From the NCBI RefSeq assembly GCF_009870125.1, contig NC_046683.1, positions 43,601,869-43,665,868 on the forward strand: a stretch of 64,000 nt of DNA, read 5' to 3'. Position numbers and translations under genes: made by a program. Numbering within the stretch: position 1 is the first letter of the stretch; each line of letters opens with the position of its first letter. The stretch comes from Drosophila pseudoobscura (taxonomy: Eukaryota > Arthropoda > Insecta > Diptera > Drosophilidae). Shown piece by piece: positions 25,472 to 34,837 of this stretch. A model generated the notes under the pieces. It did not search any database. It was given only the letters and a program-made list of their open reading frames with translations, and was not told the origin of the DNA.

Positions 25472-25970
25472 GTTGTTGCTTTTTTTTGCTTTGCACCCGG
25501 AAAAAAAAAGCTTATCACAATAGTGCGGCGGGGCGGCGGGAAGCAGTTTGCACAGCGAGAGAGAGAGTAAGCCCGATACAACGAGAGCGAGAGAGAGAGA
25601 GAGAGCGGACGACTCTTTACCGGCTTTTGCTGTTGTTTGAACGGTAAATATTTTCGGGCAAACGCTGACACCCCCACACACGCAAAAAAAATCACACTAA
25701 TGCATCGCGTTTACTTTGTTGCTGTTTACCGGCGACGACCTTCTCGCTGTTGTTGTGTTGTTTTTTGTGCCTCAAACCTCAAACCAATCTCGAAAGTGCA
25801 AACGTTAGGCGACACCGACACCAAAAGAATTTGTCAAAAACCGATCGTACGAAATCTCATCTCACTTTCTTTAGCTTTTTTAGATCACGACGCGAGTTCG
25901 TTATTATTTATTATTTTTTAGAATATCAATGGATATTTTAGGGCCGGATTTTTTTATATTTTTATGGTCC
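25472..25970 (-). other. dlp: Probable dlp 5' leader and proximal promoter
   Basis: Sequence upstream of the dlp start on the minus strand. The dlp frame stays open to about 25681 but without an ATG, so this is untranslated. It contains GA tracts (25555-25605) and a GT/CA-rich segment. No TATA box or clear initiator was identified, so the transcription start is not placed. Confidence 0.45.
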
Positions 25971-26433
25971 ATCAACGGACTTTCGTAATAAAAAAAAAAA
26001 AACTCGACAAGATTGTTTTTAATTTTTGTTAGTTATCAATAGATATTTTCGAGCCGCATATATGGACAACGCGCATTTCTCAATTCAAAAAAAATTCGAC
26101 ACTGTCCTGTTGTTTCATGGACGCGCAACAACCGCTTGGTTCAAAAAAATTGGAGGTTTTGATAATATTGTGTGCAGTGTGACCGCGAACTCATTGATAA
26201 AATATACCATCCGACCCTCAGCAATATACCAAAATATACCGTCTCATCTTAAAAATACACTGTAAATATACTGATGCATTGAAATTCTTTATACATATTC
26301 CTCGTTTTTGATATTCCATCGAATATTACAAGCTAAATGGATCTCTCAGCCCTGCCCACATAATTTTATCCAATTAATTAACCTATTTTCTACTTGATTG
26401 GTTTAATAAAAATACTTGCTTTTATTGGATTTC
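25971..26433. repeat. Dispersed block A (related to blocks at 32483-32625 and 36720-37133)
   Basis: Shares ATCAACGGACTT, ATTCAAAAA..TTCGACA, ATGGACGCGCA, GGTTCAAAAA and TTGGA-GTTTTGA, in order, with 36720-36803. It also shares CAGTGTGACCG plus ATATACCGTCTCAT with 37069-37133. With 32483-32625 it shares GTGTGACCGC, CCGACCCTCAG, AATATACC and the tail TTTTCTACTTGA...GCTTTTATTGGATTTC. All copies are in the same orientation in this window. Confidence 0.75.
26175..26242 (-). promoter_or_regulatory. Motif 1 plus Motif 6 core-promoter elements, minus orientation
   Basis: CAGTGTGACCG at 26175-26185 is the reverse complement of the Drosophila core-promoter Motif 1 (YGGTCACACTR, bound by M1BP). The nearby AAATATACC/AATATACCAAAATATACC strings (26200-26242) match the reverse complement of Motif 6 (KTYRGTATWTTT). 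The orientation points towards dlp, about 700 bp upstream of its start codon. Whether dlp uses it is unknown, since the pair sits inside duplicated block A. Confidence 0.55.
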
Positions 26434-27627
26434 ACCTAAAAAAGGCTTTGGCGAAAAAGGTCAAACAAAAAAACCGCAAGAGAGTAATCGTTCCTATTGC
26501 ACAATTTTGATATTCCGTTGAATAATGCAGGCTTACTAAAAACTTCAGCCCTGCCCACATAGTGAATTACATTAAATCTCCAGGCAGAGCACTAGAGTTT
26601 TTGAAACCAACCGAGAGAGCCTACAGTATTGGAATTCGTTTGGCTTTGCAGTTTATGGCACCTCTAATATAGTTCATATATATATTAACCGGATATAAAA
26701 TGAATAAATTATTGTATCCGTATAATCAGATTTTCTTCGACCGCATATAATTTTATAATTAGGTGGCCTCGCTTGCTGCCCTCCATTTTAAATTTACCGC
26801 CTATTCTGCTACGAAATCGCTATATCGCTCGATCCCAGGAAATACCATCGGTTGCTTTTCTAGTATTAATCGGTAATTCTGTTTTCAGATCTGACTAGTT
26901 GCAAAAACAGAGATGCCCCTATGGGAAAAGCATGCAGCGAAAGCGATTTATGTATGTGCTTTTTAGTTGGGGAGGAATATGATCGAGATAATCAGCTTTT
27001 TCTGCAAAAATGATAGAATCTTACACTTTTCATTTCATAATTTTTAGTTAATCAAGTATTGGTAATGAGTGTTTTTGAGAACTAGTCGGCGAACAAACAG
27101 CAGTAAAAAATGATGTCTCTTCGTTATCATACAAATATTATCCCTGATTTGAGTGGTGAAAATCCTTGTTGATTTAAGTACTAGGCTTTAAAAAGATCTG
27201 AAGATATAAGAAATAAGATATAAAATAAAAATAAAAATATGGTTAAATATATCTTAAGAATACCTTAAATATATTGCGACTATTATTAGCTTTTATCAAC
27301 TTTAAAATCTTTCCAGTAATCGAACTCTACAAATGGTCATACGTCATGAAAAATGGTCATATAAAATTTGAATTGAATTGTTCCGATATTATTATTGTGC
27401 AACAGGTGCGATTGGTCTCCGAATTTTAGATAACCTATGCATTGCATTACTAATTGTCTACTAATTGTTACTAGTTAGCTACTGAAATTAGTCTGTTGTC
27501 TGAGTACTAGGCTTAAGCGATTTAATCTTTAGCCGATTGTCCTTTTCTTTGTATTGCTAAGCAACAACTACAGAGTTTAATCAAAATCACTTTCAGAAAT
27601 CCCCACAATAAAGCCTTGTACTCAGAT
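26434..27627. other. AT-rich intergenic region between dlp and brv2
   Basis: No gene seen. GATATTCC...CAGCCCTGCCCACATA at 26310-26362 is repeated at 26509-26561 (offset about 199 bp), so part of this spacer is locally duplicated. The rest is plain AT-rich sequence. Confidence 0.6.
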
Positions 27628-27641
27628 TATCGATATCGATA
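27628..27641 (+). promoter_or_regulatory. Double DRE (two overlapping TATCGATA)
   Basis: TATCGATA occurs at 27628-27635 and again at 27634-27641. This is the DRE element bound by DREF at housekeeping-type Drosophila promoters. It lies about 190 bp upstream of the brivido start codon and is the best promoter candidate for that gene. Confidence 0.6.
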
Positions 27642-27834
27642 TTCATGTTAAATGATACCTGGGTGGATAAAAAATTTGAATGGCCGTACAGATTTTTCGG
27701 TTACATATTATTAAAAAATTTAAACGGAACAGATTTAAGATAAAAAACCACGCGTTGTCAAATCGTAAATGGAGAATATTGTATAGAGAATCAAAGCAAT
27801 CTAGAGGGTGTCAGAGTAAATATAATTGGGAAAA

Positions 27835-30009
27835 ATGACGCCCTTTAGATCCCATTTAATATTGTTCACGATCACCATCTCTATTATTTTGATATGCATT
27901 GGATCGATCTTCATACGGTTCGGTTTCCACCAGGAACTGGTGCGGGACAAGACGAACGGCGTTAGGATCATCATGGTGTTGATGTTCCAGTACCTTGTCG
28001 GAGATCCCATCAAGTTTATCATCATCGCAGTGGATCGCACCATTTGGCCGCGGGATCATTATGTGCCGGACATGGACAAGAGCAGGCCGGAATACGATAG
28101 GGAGGACTTTCTGGTGCAGAAAGTGGAGCGGCAGCGGCGAAACCTGTTGATCACCTCGCAGTATCGGAACGAGAAGCTGAACGAGATGTACAAGGAGATC
28201 AGCAGGGATCTGTGGCTGTTCGGGCGCTACTACTTCTGGCTGATGCTGGCCATGCTGGCGACCTGGGAGCCGCGCGTCTACCGCAGCTCGGACATGATCA
28301 AGAAGCTCATGCTGTTCAATCACACGGACTATTATGGCCTCGAGGAGCTGGTGCACATCAATCAGCTATTCGACTACATCGAGATCAATCTGATCAACAC
28401 CTTCGACACGAACTCCACCACCCCGGGCACCACCTTCACCAGCCCCCCCTGGGTGCACGCCGAGCAATGGGTGATGCTGGGCGTTATCCGCGTGCGGCAG
28501 CTGCGGCGGAGCAGCCGCAAGATCGGCTGGAGTGCTCCCGAATACACGGACTCGTCCTACCTGCCCGGCTGGCAAAAGCCCTACAAAGTGGTGCCGTACG
28601 AGGATCTGCACTGGCGCGTCACACGCCCCTGGGTGCCCATGAAGTGGTTGGCGATTGATAGCTTCCTGCTGAACTTCCATCACATTGGCTTCTTCGACTA
28701 CTATCCGGAGCTGAGGGGCTACTCGACACTGCTGTCGCGCAGCAAAGTCAGCACCAAGATGGTCCTCGACTTCCTCACCGAACAGCACTGGCTCACAAGG
28801 AACACGTCGGCGATCTTTATAGACTTCACCATGTACAATGTGGACATGAATCTGTTCAGCGTGATCACGCTGCGCCTGGAGCAGCTGCCCTTCGGGGGTG
28901 TCCTGCCGCACGTGGGCGTGGAGGGGTACGTCCTGTTGCGGGACTTCGATCATCTCAAATGGTACGACCTGTTCGTCTATATGATCTACATACTGGTGCT
29001 GCTGCAGTTCGGGAAGGCGACGGTGAACAAGGTGTGGTACGATTCGCGCACCCTCAAGAACGTGTGGAACATCATGGACCTGCTGATATTCGGACTGAAT
29101 GCAGTGGTCCTCTGGGTGATGTTCTTTCGCGCCTCGCTGGTCCGCTCAATGCTCAAGAATGTGAGCGTCTTCGGGAACATGGATTTTGTGGACTTTCGGC
29201 GAGGATCGCGGCTCGAAGGGCTCGTGCATATGCTGATCGGGCTGCTCATCTGTCTGACCACGCTGCGGCTGTGGCGGATCCTGCAGTTCGCGAATGTCTT
29301 TCATTTGTTCAACCAAACGCTGCGCATGGCCTGGCAGCCGGTGGTCAGCATGGCCATGATGATATTGATCTTTCTGTTCGGCTTCTGCATGATGATGGTC
29401 ATCATCAATGGGAACAATAGCATCTATTTCAATCGCTTCTTCCAGAGCCTGATCACTTGCATGTGCTTCTCGTTCGGCTTCAGCTCCCACATCCATCCCA
29501 GCGAAATGTTCCACGGCGGCAAGGCCGTAGGACTGATACTGTACGCCATCCTGGGCTTCTTCATCTGCACCGTCCTGATCAATGTGTTCGTGGCGATGAT
29601 CAACAACTACTTCACGATGGCCAAGGAAAGGCGCGACCTGGAGGAGGTGCAGCACCTTGACTTCTTTCAGTTCCTGCGCGTCGAGTATCAAGGCATATTC
29701 GATTTCTACATGCGTTTGCCCTGCTTTCGGCGGGGATACAAGCGAAACAAGCGCACCGTCAGTCAGAATATCAGCATCACGACGGACTACATTGAGCGGA
29801 AGATTCGATTCCAGCGTCGCCGCAAGAAAATCAAGATTGTGGATGAGGCCAAGGAGGAAAGCGACTTCCAGATGCGCGGCGAGCAACTGCTTCTCGTTGG
29901 CGAGCACATGGAGACCCAGTTGCAGCTGCTGCGTCTGCGGCTCTTCGGTGAAAAAGCTGAAGAAGCAATTCGTCCCAAACAGAAATGGCGTTTATTTAGT
30001 CGTGCATAA
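27835..30009 (+). CDS. brv2: Brivido-family polycystin-type (TRPP/PKD) channel
   Basis: Single open exon of 724 aa from ATG at 27835 (context AAAA-ATG; a stop codon lies just upstream in frame at 27823). Two hydrophobic segments (about 8-28 and 43-66) precede the channel core, as in PKD1-like proteins; QYLVGDPIKFIIIAVD resembles the last pre-core segment of that family. Then S1 (about 128-143), a large extracellular polycystin domain (about 147-370, with NSTT), S2 (378-392), S3 (411-431), S4 region (462-490), S5 (502-524), pore region (about 533-552) and S6 (566-592, ending INVFVAMINNYF). The C-tail is basic. Drosophila brivido genes are implicated in thermosensation. The paralogue assignment (brv2) rests on expected map position and is uncertain; the family assignment is firm. 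Upstream coding exons cannot be excluded. Only 129 nt separate its stop from the next gene. Confidence 0.85.
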   Translation: MTPFRSHLILFTITISIILICIGSIFIRFGFHQELVRDKTNGVRIIMVLMFQYLVGDPIKFIIIAVDRTIWPRDHYVPDMDKSRPEYDREDFLVQKVERQRRNLLITSQYRNEKLNEMYKEISRDLWLFGRYYFWLMLAMLATWEPRVYRSSDMIKKLMLFNHTDYYGLEELVHINQLFDYIEINLINTFDTNSTTPGTTFTSPPWVHAEQWVMLGVIRVRQLRRSSRKIGWSAPEYTDSSYLPGWQKPYKVVPYEDLHWRVTRPWVPMKWLAIDSFLLNFHHIGFFDYYPELRGYSTLLSRSKVSTKMVLDFLTEQHWLTRNTSAIFIDFTMYNVDMNLFSVITLRLEQLPFGGVLPHVGVEGYVLLRDFDHLKWYDLFVYMIYILVLLQFGKATVNKVWYDSRTLKNVWNIMDLLIFGLNAVVLWVMFFRASLVRSMLKNVSVFGNMDFVDFRRGSRLEGLVHMLIGLLICLTTLRLWRILQFANVFHLFNQTLRMAWQPVVSMAMMILIFLFGFCMMMVIINGNNSIYFNRFFQSLITCMCFSFGFSSHIHPSEMFHGGKAVGLILYAILGFFICTVLINVFVAMINNYFTMAKERRDLEEVQHLDFFQFLRVEYQGIFDFYMRLPCFRRGYKRNKRTVSQNISITTDYIERKIRFQRRRKKIKIVDEAKEESDFQMRGEQLLLVGEHMETQLQLLRLRLFGEKAEEAIRPKQKWRLFSRA

Positions 30010-30138
30010 ATATTTCGTATAGAACAAAAAAACCTCCAGCCCGCGCATTACATCTGTGTTTGTTTTTGGATGTCCGATAACATGCTATCGACATTTCTGC
30101 TGACGTTTCCCAACACTACAACACGAAACAATTATTAA

Positions 30139-30768
30139 ATGGAAAAAACTAATATTTTAACGGCTATTTTGATCACAGGGCCCCCGGGTAAGTCTTGCCG
30201 TGCACCCAGCAATCTCCCCTTCATCTCCAGTATCCCTTCAGGTGTTGGCAAGACCACGTTGGTTCGTAAGATCTGCTCAAAGTTGAGCGAGCAGAGCAAG
30301 CTCCAGGGATTCTACACGGAGGAGGTGCGTGCCGATGGAAAAGGGCAGCGCATCGGCTTTGATGTGGTCACCCTGACCGGCGAGCGAGGAATACTGGCGC
30401 GGGAGCGGCCGCTGGACAACCTGCGACGCCCCAAAGTGGGCAAGTACTCGGTCTATGTGAAGGACTTTGAGGATCTGACGCTGCCACTGCTCGATGGCAG
30501 TCATTCCGGCTGCGAGCTCTTGGTCATCGATGAAGTGGGCAAAATGGAGCTGCTGAGCAAGCGCTTCGAAACTGCCATCGCCAAAGTCCTCCAGCAACAA
30601 CGCCCCATTCTGGCCACCATTCCACAGACGACCCGCCAGTCTATGCCGCTGGTGGAGCGATTGAAGAGCGCCCCCGGCGCTGTCATCTTCGAGGTGACCA
30701 AGACCAATCGGGACTCCCTGGTCGGTCAGATTACGGAGCGCATTACACAGTGGAAATTTTTAACATAA
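30139..30768 (+). CDS. NTPCR: Nucleoside-triphosphatase, NTPCR/THEP1 family
   Basis: Two exons, 30139-30187 and 30242-30768, give 191 aa, the usual family length (human NTPCR is 190). Splicing joins codon G|GT and restores the Walker A P-loop GPPGVGKTT at residues 14-22. Walker B is LLVIDEVGKMEL (109-120). The family hydrolyses nucleoside 5'-triphosphates in the cytosol; its biological role is poorly defined. The 54-nt intron (30188-30241) is a multiple of three and has no in-frame stop, so the unspliced frame is also open, but retention would split the P-loop with 18 extra residues. The D. melanogaster counterpart is, I believe, CG10581. Its 3' end converges on Sin, with 99 nt between the stop codons. 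Confidence 0.9.
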   Translation: MEKTNILTAILITGPPGKSCRAPSNLPFISSIPSGVGKTTLVRKICSKLSEQSKLQGFYTEEVRADGKGQRIGFDVVTLTGERGILARERPLDNLRRPKVGKYSVYVKDFEDLTLPLLDGSHSGCELLVIDEVGKMELLSKRFETAIAKVLQQQRPILATIPQTTRQSMPLVERLKSAPGAVIFEVTKTNRDSLVGQITERITQWKFLT

Positions 30769-30784
30769 TAATCTTGTTGGTCTG

Positions 30785-30790
30785 TTTATT
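30785..30790 (-). terminator. Sin: Poly(A) signal of Sin
   Basis: TTTATT on the plus strand is AATAAA on the minus strand, about 80 nt after the Sin stop and within 20 nt of the NTPCR stop. The two 3' UTRs probably overlap. Confidence 0.7.
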
Positions 30791-30867
30791 AGCACCCAAG
30801 GGGCCGCACCTCCTCCTCCACCACCTTCTTATCATCGTCAAATTTCCCAGTGGTCCCTGTGGTGGTG

Positions 30868-32419
30868 CTACGCTTCCGCTGGTGTCGTTGTGGCAGGCGG
30901 TGGCATGGCTGTTGAGGACTGGGACTCGCTTTTGCGGGTTGAGCGCTTGCGCACTCGCTTCGTCTCCTTGGCCCAGTCCATTTCGTTGTAGTGTTGCTCC
31001 GAGGCGCGCCAGTGTAGCTCCTGGCGCTGCACCAGTTCCGGATGCTTCTGCTCGAACTCCTTGTCCGGCGGCAGCAGCAGCTCCCAGCGTTTCGTAGTGT
31101 TCACTTTGGCCACGGTCCGCAGGACATCGAAGGTCTCCGCGGGCGGCAGCTGGGTGGCGGCCATCACCTGTGTACGGTGCAGGCACGACGTTCGCGAGAA
31201 TCTATAGAGCTGCAGAGGGTCGGACATATATAGATAAATGAAGGATATGTATGTAATGTTTCAGGCCTCACTATATAGTCCCTGGCGCGTATCATTTGCT
31301 CGGCAGTGACACCGTTGGCGTGGGAAAGCATCTTTTCGGGAAAGACCACCTCCGATTTGGGCACCCAGTTGCCGTTCAGCAGAATACCGACCTGGGGCAG
31401 CAGGGCCAGCACCTTGTCGGGCGTCACATGGGGATCCACTTGCTCCATGAGTATCTGGAGGACATCTCCGAACGACAGCATCCTGGCGTCCTTGAGCAGG
31501 ATACGCAGCTGGTCCAGCAGCGGCATAGTCTTCAGCATGGCCTTGTTGTACACGGGCAGCACACTGGACTCGTCCACCTTCTGCACGTTCTCGTTGTACG
31601 GCAGCAGCTTCTGCAGGTAGTCGCCGGAACTGAGGGTCAGCGAAAGGTTCGACTGGTGGTTGGTGGCATAGAGCTTCTGGCGTTCCAGCTCCACCGCGGC
31701 TGAGGTACGGGCGTGCCATAATGTCTCGCACCACGGCTCGTCGACAATGCGCTGGACAAAGCTGTCGTAGGTGCCACGCTCTTCCTTCGTCTTCTTGGAT
31801 GCGGCTCCCTTGTCGCGAGCGAACTTCACTGTGACCTGCTGCAGCACCTCGTCGTCGTCCACATCGTCGTTTTGGGCCTTTTGCTCCGCTTTCTTGCGCT
31901 TGTCCTCCTTGTCGAAGTGGCTCAGGGCGGGCCGCAGCTGAACAATGCTCGTCAGCGGCGATAGGTGCATCTCCTTGTCCGCGTAGATGCCCACAATATA
32001 CTTGGAAATGTCTGTCAGCGAGCGCGTGCTGGTGAAGGCCTGCTTGTCCATGATCCCACGCTTGTAGGTGGGCCGTTCACTGCCCTTCGACGGCAAGGCG
32101 CCGAATGTGTTCTTCCCGTCGGCGGCCACCGCGAACTGCTCACCCTTAAAGCGATCGTAGTGTTTCGATTCCGTGTTCAGGGCGAAGTCCACCTTGACTT
32201 CCTGGGTGAACGGCTTTACGCAGCAGTTGATGACCACGGACTCGTCGTGGTTTGGCAGCTCCGTCTTTGTGGGGTATTGGAAAAGGTACAAGCTGTCGTG
32301 CAGGGTCTTTGACAGAAACACGGGCATCTGGGGGGGATTCGCAATTGAGTTATGGCTGCAAACGTTGGTACTCCACTCGGACTTACCTCCTCCACAATCG
32401 GATCCTCCTCCTCGTCCAT
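30868..32419 (-). CDS. Sin: RNA polymerase III subunit RPC5 (Sin, POLR3E homologue)
   Basis: Three exons on the minus strand: 32419-32387 (MDEEEDPIVEE), 32327-31272 and 31209-30868, giving 476 aa. Introns are 59 and 62 nt with GTAAGT/CAG and GTGAGG/CAG ends, both phase 0. The N-terminal part (MPVFLSKTL, YLFQYP, HYDRFKGEQ, then RPTYKRGIMDKQAFTSTRSLTDISKY) matches the conserved RPC5 domain that pairs with RPC4 on Pol III. A Lys/Asp-rich linker (about residues 145-175) follows, then a region with short helices. The product is shorter than human POLR3E (708 aa), as in flies. 'Sin' is the Drosophila name (Sex-lethal interactor). Gene starts are divergent from METTL22; the 3' end is convergent with NTPCR. 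Confidence 0.88.
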
Positions 32420-32482
32420 TTTTAATTAATAAAATTAGCTAATTTTTTGTTGATTTGAGGAGCACTTAATACCGCATGCCAC

Positions 32483-32543
32483 CAGTGTGACCGCAGACTT
32501 ATCGATTAAATATACCGTCCGACCCTCAGAAATATACCGAAAT
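32483..32543 (-). promoter_or_regulatory. Sin: Motif 1 plus Motif 6 core promoter of Sin
   Basis: CAGTGTGACCG at 32483-32493 (Motif 1, minus orientation) is followed by TATCGATTAAATATACC and AAATATACCGAAATATA (Motif 6-like). It lies 64 nt upstream of the Sin start codon, the expected place for a housekeeping promoter, and it overlaps the shared block B (32483-32625). Confidence 0.7.
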
Positions 32544-32625
32544 ATATATATATAAAGTTATACGATTAACAGATCAATTTTCTACTTGACTGGCTTACTT
32601 TAAATAATTGCTTTTATTGGATTTC
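32483..32625. repeat. Dispersed block B (short relative of block A)
   Basis: Matches block A at GTGTGACCGC, ATATACC-TCCGACCCTCAG, AATATACC-AAATATA and the tail TTTTCTACTTGA.TGG...GCTTTTATTGGATTTC. The middle part is about 120 bp shorter than in block A. Confidence 0.7.
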
Positions 32626-33672
32626 TATATAACGTTGAAAATGAATTTCAATAGATTGATGAAATTGACAAAATACTAGAAAACCACAGCCGAAAAATAC
32701 TAAAACATTCAAAATACTGAATCTTAAGTGCTTTTCCAGCACTTGTTGCTTTGGAAGACAGTGGTCGAAGAACAAAGAAAACTCTACAAAAAACATAAAT
32801 AACACGGCGAAAACATTGATATTAATTGGTTATAATACCATAAGTAACTAACTGAATTGTATCAAGATTTCTTCATAAAAGTTCATATTTTATTCAACAT
32901 TGTTAAAATATTTATTTATTTCTAATTATTTTGATTGTAATTTATATTATAATGGTGCAATTAGAAATGAAAAAAGTGTTATTATCATAATTATATTCCC
33001 TGATAAAACAATTCTTAACAAAAATTTGAGCCTGTCTTTGGCTCACTGTGCCGTGGGAAACGAGTCGAAATTCAAAATCAATTTACGATACCGATTGGAG
33101 CTAATTTTTGATAAATCTTGAAGTCGAACTACTTTTGGTATCTAATGGTATATTTCATCTATTGTGGGGCGTATTAATTATAAAAGTTAGCTTAGAGAAT
33201 GCATAGCAGTTTCAATGCACCACATTTTGTAGGAGGTAAATTCAATAAAAAGCATACAAGAAGTTACAAAAATGAAAACATCTCCACTTGTATAGTAGTA
33301 TTAGTATTTTCTAATATTTTGCAGTATATTATGAAAAAATTATATGAAAAAAATGGCCAAAAACGTACACATTTCCCCTTCAGGTGTCGCTTTTGGTAAT
33401 TACATAAAAATGTAGTTAATAGTGTAGTTCCCATGTAAAGACATTAATTTAGTGGAAATATTTGTTGACCGTTTTTGTTTAAACCCTATTTTAAAAGCAA
33501 TGCAATAAAGATGAAAACTTTAATTTAACCAGTCTTGTAGAAAATTGATTTAATAATCGGAGGAAATTATAAGTTCAGAGCTGAGAGTCTTAGCTAGCTA
33601 GTAATAATGAAGCGAATATCAAAAACGAAGAATATGATGCAACTTGTATACAAATAATTCGTCAGTATATTT
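32626..33672. other. AT-rich intergenic region between Sin and METTL22
   Basis: No gene supported. Very AT-rich. A Motif 6-like ATGGTATATTTC occurs at about 33147. Short open frames here have no recognisable features. Confidence 0.6.
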
Positions 33673-33684
33673 ACGGTATATTTT
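33673..33684 (+). promoter_or_regulatory. METTL22: Motif 6 core-promoter element
   Basis: ACGGTATATTTT on the plus strand fits the Drosophila core-promoter Motif 6 (KTYRGTATWTTT), 106 nt upstream of the METTL22 start codon. Confidence 0.5.
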
Positions 33685-33789
33685 GAATTTTGTGATCTGA
33701 GTCCCAGACCTTGGAGAACAATTTTGGCCCTAAAATTCTAGATATAATATATAAAATGTATATGTACGGGGCGCACATAACACGCGATC

Positions 33790-34629
33790 ATGTTCACGGT
33801 CACATCGGAAATCTACAGTGAAACCAACTACCAGCCGACGAAGACGGAGGATGGCCACAAAGTGGTCTCCAAGTTCCGTTTCCGGTATCCCGACGAGAAG
33901 CTGGAGCGGATTGGGCGCACCACCGCCGATAAAGATGGCGATCTGGACGTGCCACGGCCGCGTCGGGGCGTCATAGAACTTGAACATTCCGAGGCCACCG
34001 AGCTGAAGCTGGTGGGACTGCAGGTGTGGCGCGGAGCGTTGCTCCTGGCGGACTACTTGTTTTCGCAGCGGGAGCAGCTCGCCAACCAGACCATAATGGA
34101 GCTGGGCGCCGGCGTGGGACTGACCAGCATAGCAGCGGCCATCCACAGCGGCGGACAGGTCTACTGCACGGACGTGGATCTGGGCTGCATCCTGAAGCTT
34201 ATCCGTGGAAACGTGCAGCGGAATGCAGGCCTGCTGAGGGGCCAGGTGTCGGTCCTGGAGTTCAACTTTCTGATACCCCGAGAAGAGCAGGCGCCAGAGC
34301 TCCTGTCCGCCATCGATGCCAGCGATGTGATTCTGGCTGCGGATGTGATCTACGATGACACCCTCACCGACGCCTTCGTGACCGTTGTCGATCAGATCCT
34401 GGCCAGAGGACGACCGACTGGCAGGCCCAAGACGATTTACATGGCCCTCGAGAAGCGCGTTGTGTTCACCTTCGAGGACTGCGACTCGGTGGCGCCCATG
34501 TACGAGTATTTCCTCAAGCAAACAGCCCACAAACCGTGGCAACTGGAGCACCTGCCCCTGGACTTTCCGCAGTATTTTGACTACGATCGCTGCCGTCAGC
34601 TGATTCTGATGAGGATCACCAGCCGCTAG
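33790..34629 (+). CDS. METTL22: METTL22-like protein lysine methyltransferase
   Basis: Intronless, 279 aa. Class I SAM-dependent methyltransferase of the seven-beta-strand lysine methyltransferase family (MTF16). SAM-binding motif I is MELGAGVGL (103-111). The acidic residue of the next strand is in VYCTDVD (124-130), and the family-typical post-motif II is DVILAADVIYDD. The N-terminus carries the usual pre-core GLQVWRGALLLADYL (about 76-90). Human METTL22 methylates KIN17; the fly substrate is unknown. The protein is shorter than the human one (404 aa). The D. melanogaster counterpart is probably CG10584. The stop TAG lies in a four-copy 7-bp repeat (CCGCTAG). Confidence 0.85.
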   Translation: MFTVTSEIYSETNYQPTKTEDGHKVVSKFRFRYPDEKLERIGRTTADKDGDLDVPRPRRGVIELEHSEATELKLVGLQVWRGALLLADYLFSQREQLANQTIMELGAGVGLTSIAAAIHSGGQVYCTDVDLGCILKLIRGNVQRNAGLLRGQVSVLEFNFLIPREEQAPELLSAIDASDVILAADVIYDDTLTDAFVTVVDQILARGRPTGRPKTIYMALEKRVVFTFEDCDSVAPMYEYFLKQTAHKPWQLEHLPLDFPQYFDYDRCRQLILMRITSR

Positions 34630-34682
34630 CCGCTAGCCGCTAGCCGCTGGGGCATCCCACCGCCTGTTCCCTGCCATTCATG

Positions 34683-34688
34683 AATAAA
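34683..34688 (+). terminator. METTL22: Poly(A) signal of METTL22
   Basis: AATAAA 54 nt after the stop codon. Confidence 0.75.
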
Positions 34689-34757
34689 CGTAACCGAAAC
34701 CAATCCCCCCCACCCAGAGAAGAGAGTATTCCCAATTGTATTATGTGAGCCGTCCCC

Positions 34758-34763
34758 TTTAAT
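34758..34763 (-). terminator. Pdss2: Poly(A) signal of Pdss2 (variant)
   Basis: TTTAAT on the plus strand is ATTAAA on the minus strand, about 75 nt after the Pdss2 stop. Confidence 0.6.
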
Positions 34764-34837
34764 GTGGATGGAGTGATAAATATTACTTAACTATAACCTG
34801 AACCCATGGAAATTGTGATGCTAGTGCCTGCTGCTGG

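Noticed and set aside
25472..25681. GTG-initiated extension of the dlp first exon
   Set aside because: No ATG; the extension would place the signal peptide internally.
27826..27834. TTG start nine bases before the brivido ATG
   Set aside because: Non-ATG initiation is not needed; ATG at 27835 has a good context, and a stop lies just upstream.
29146..29907. 253-codon antisense frame in brv2 and the similar 273-codon antisense frame in METTL22
   Set aside because: Codon-bias shadows of well-supported genes on the other strand.
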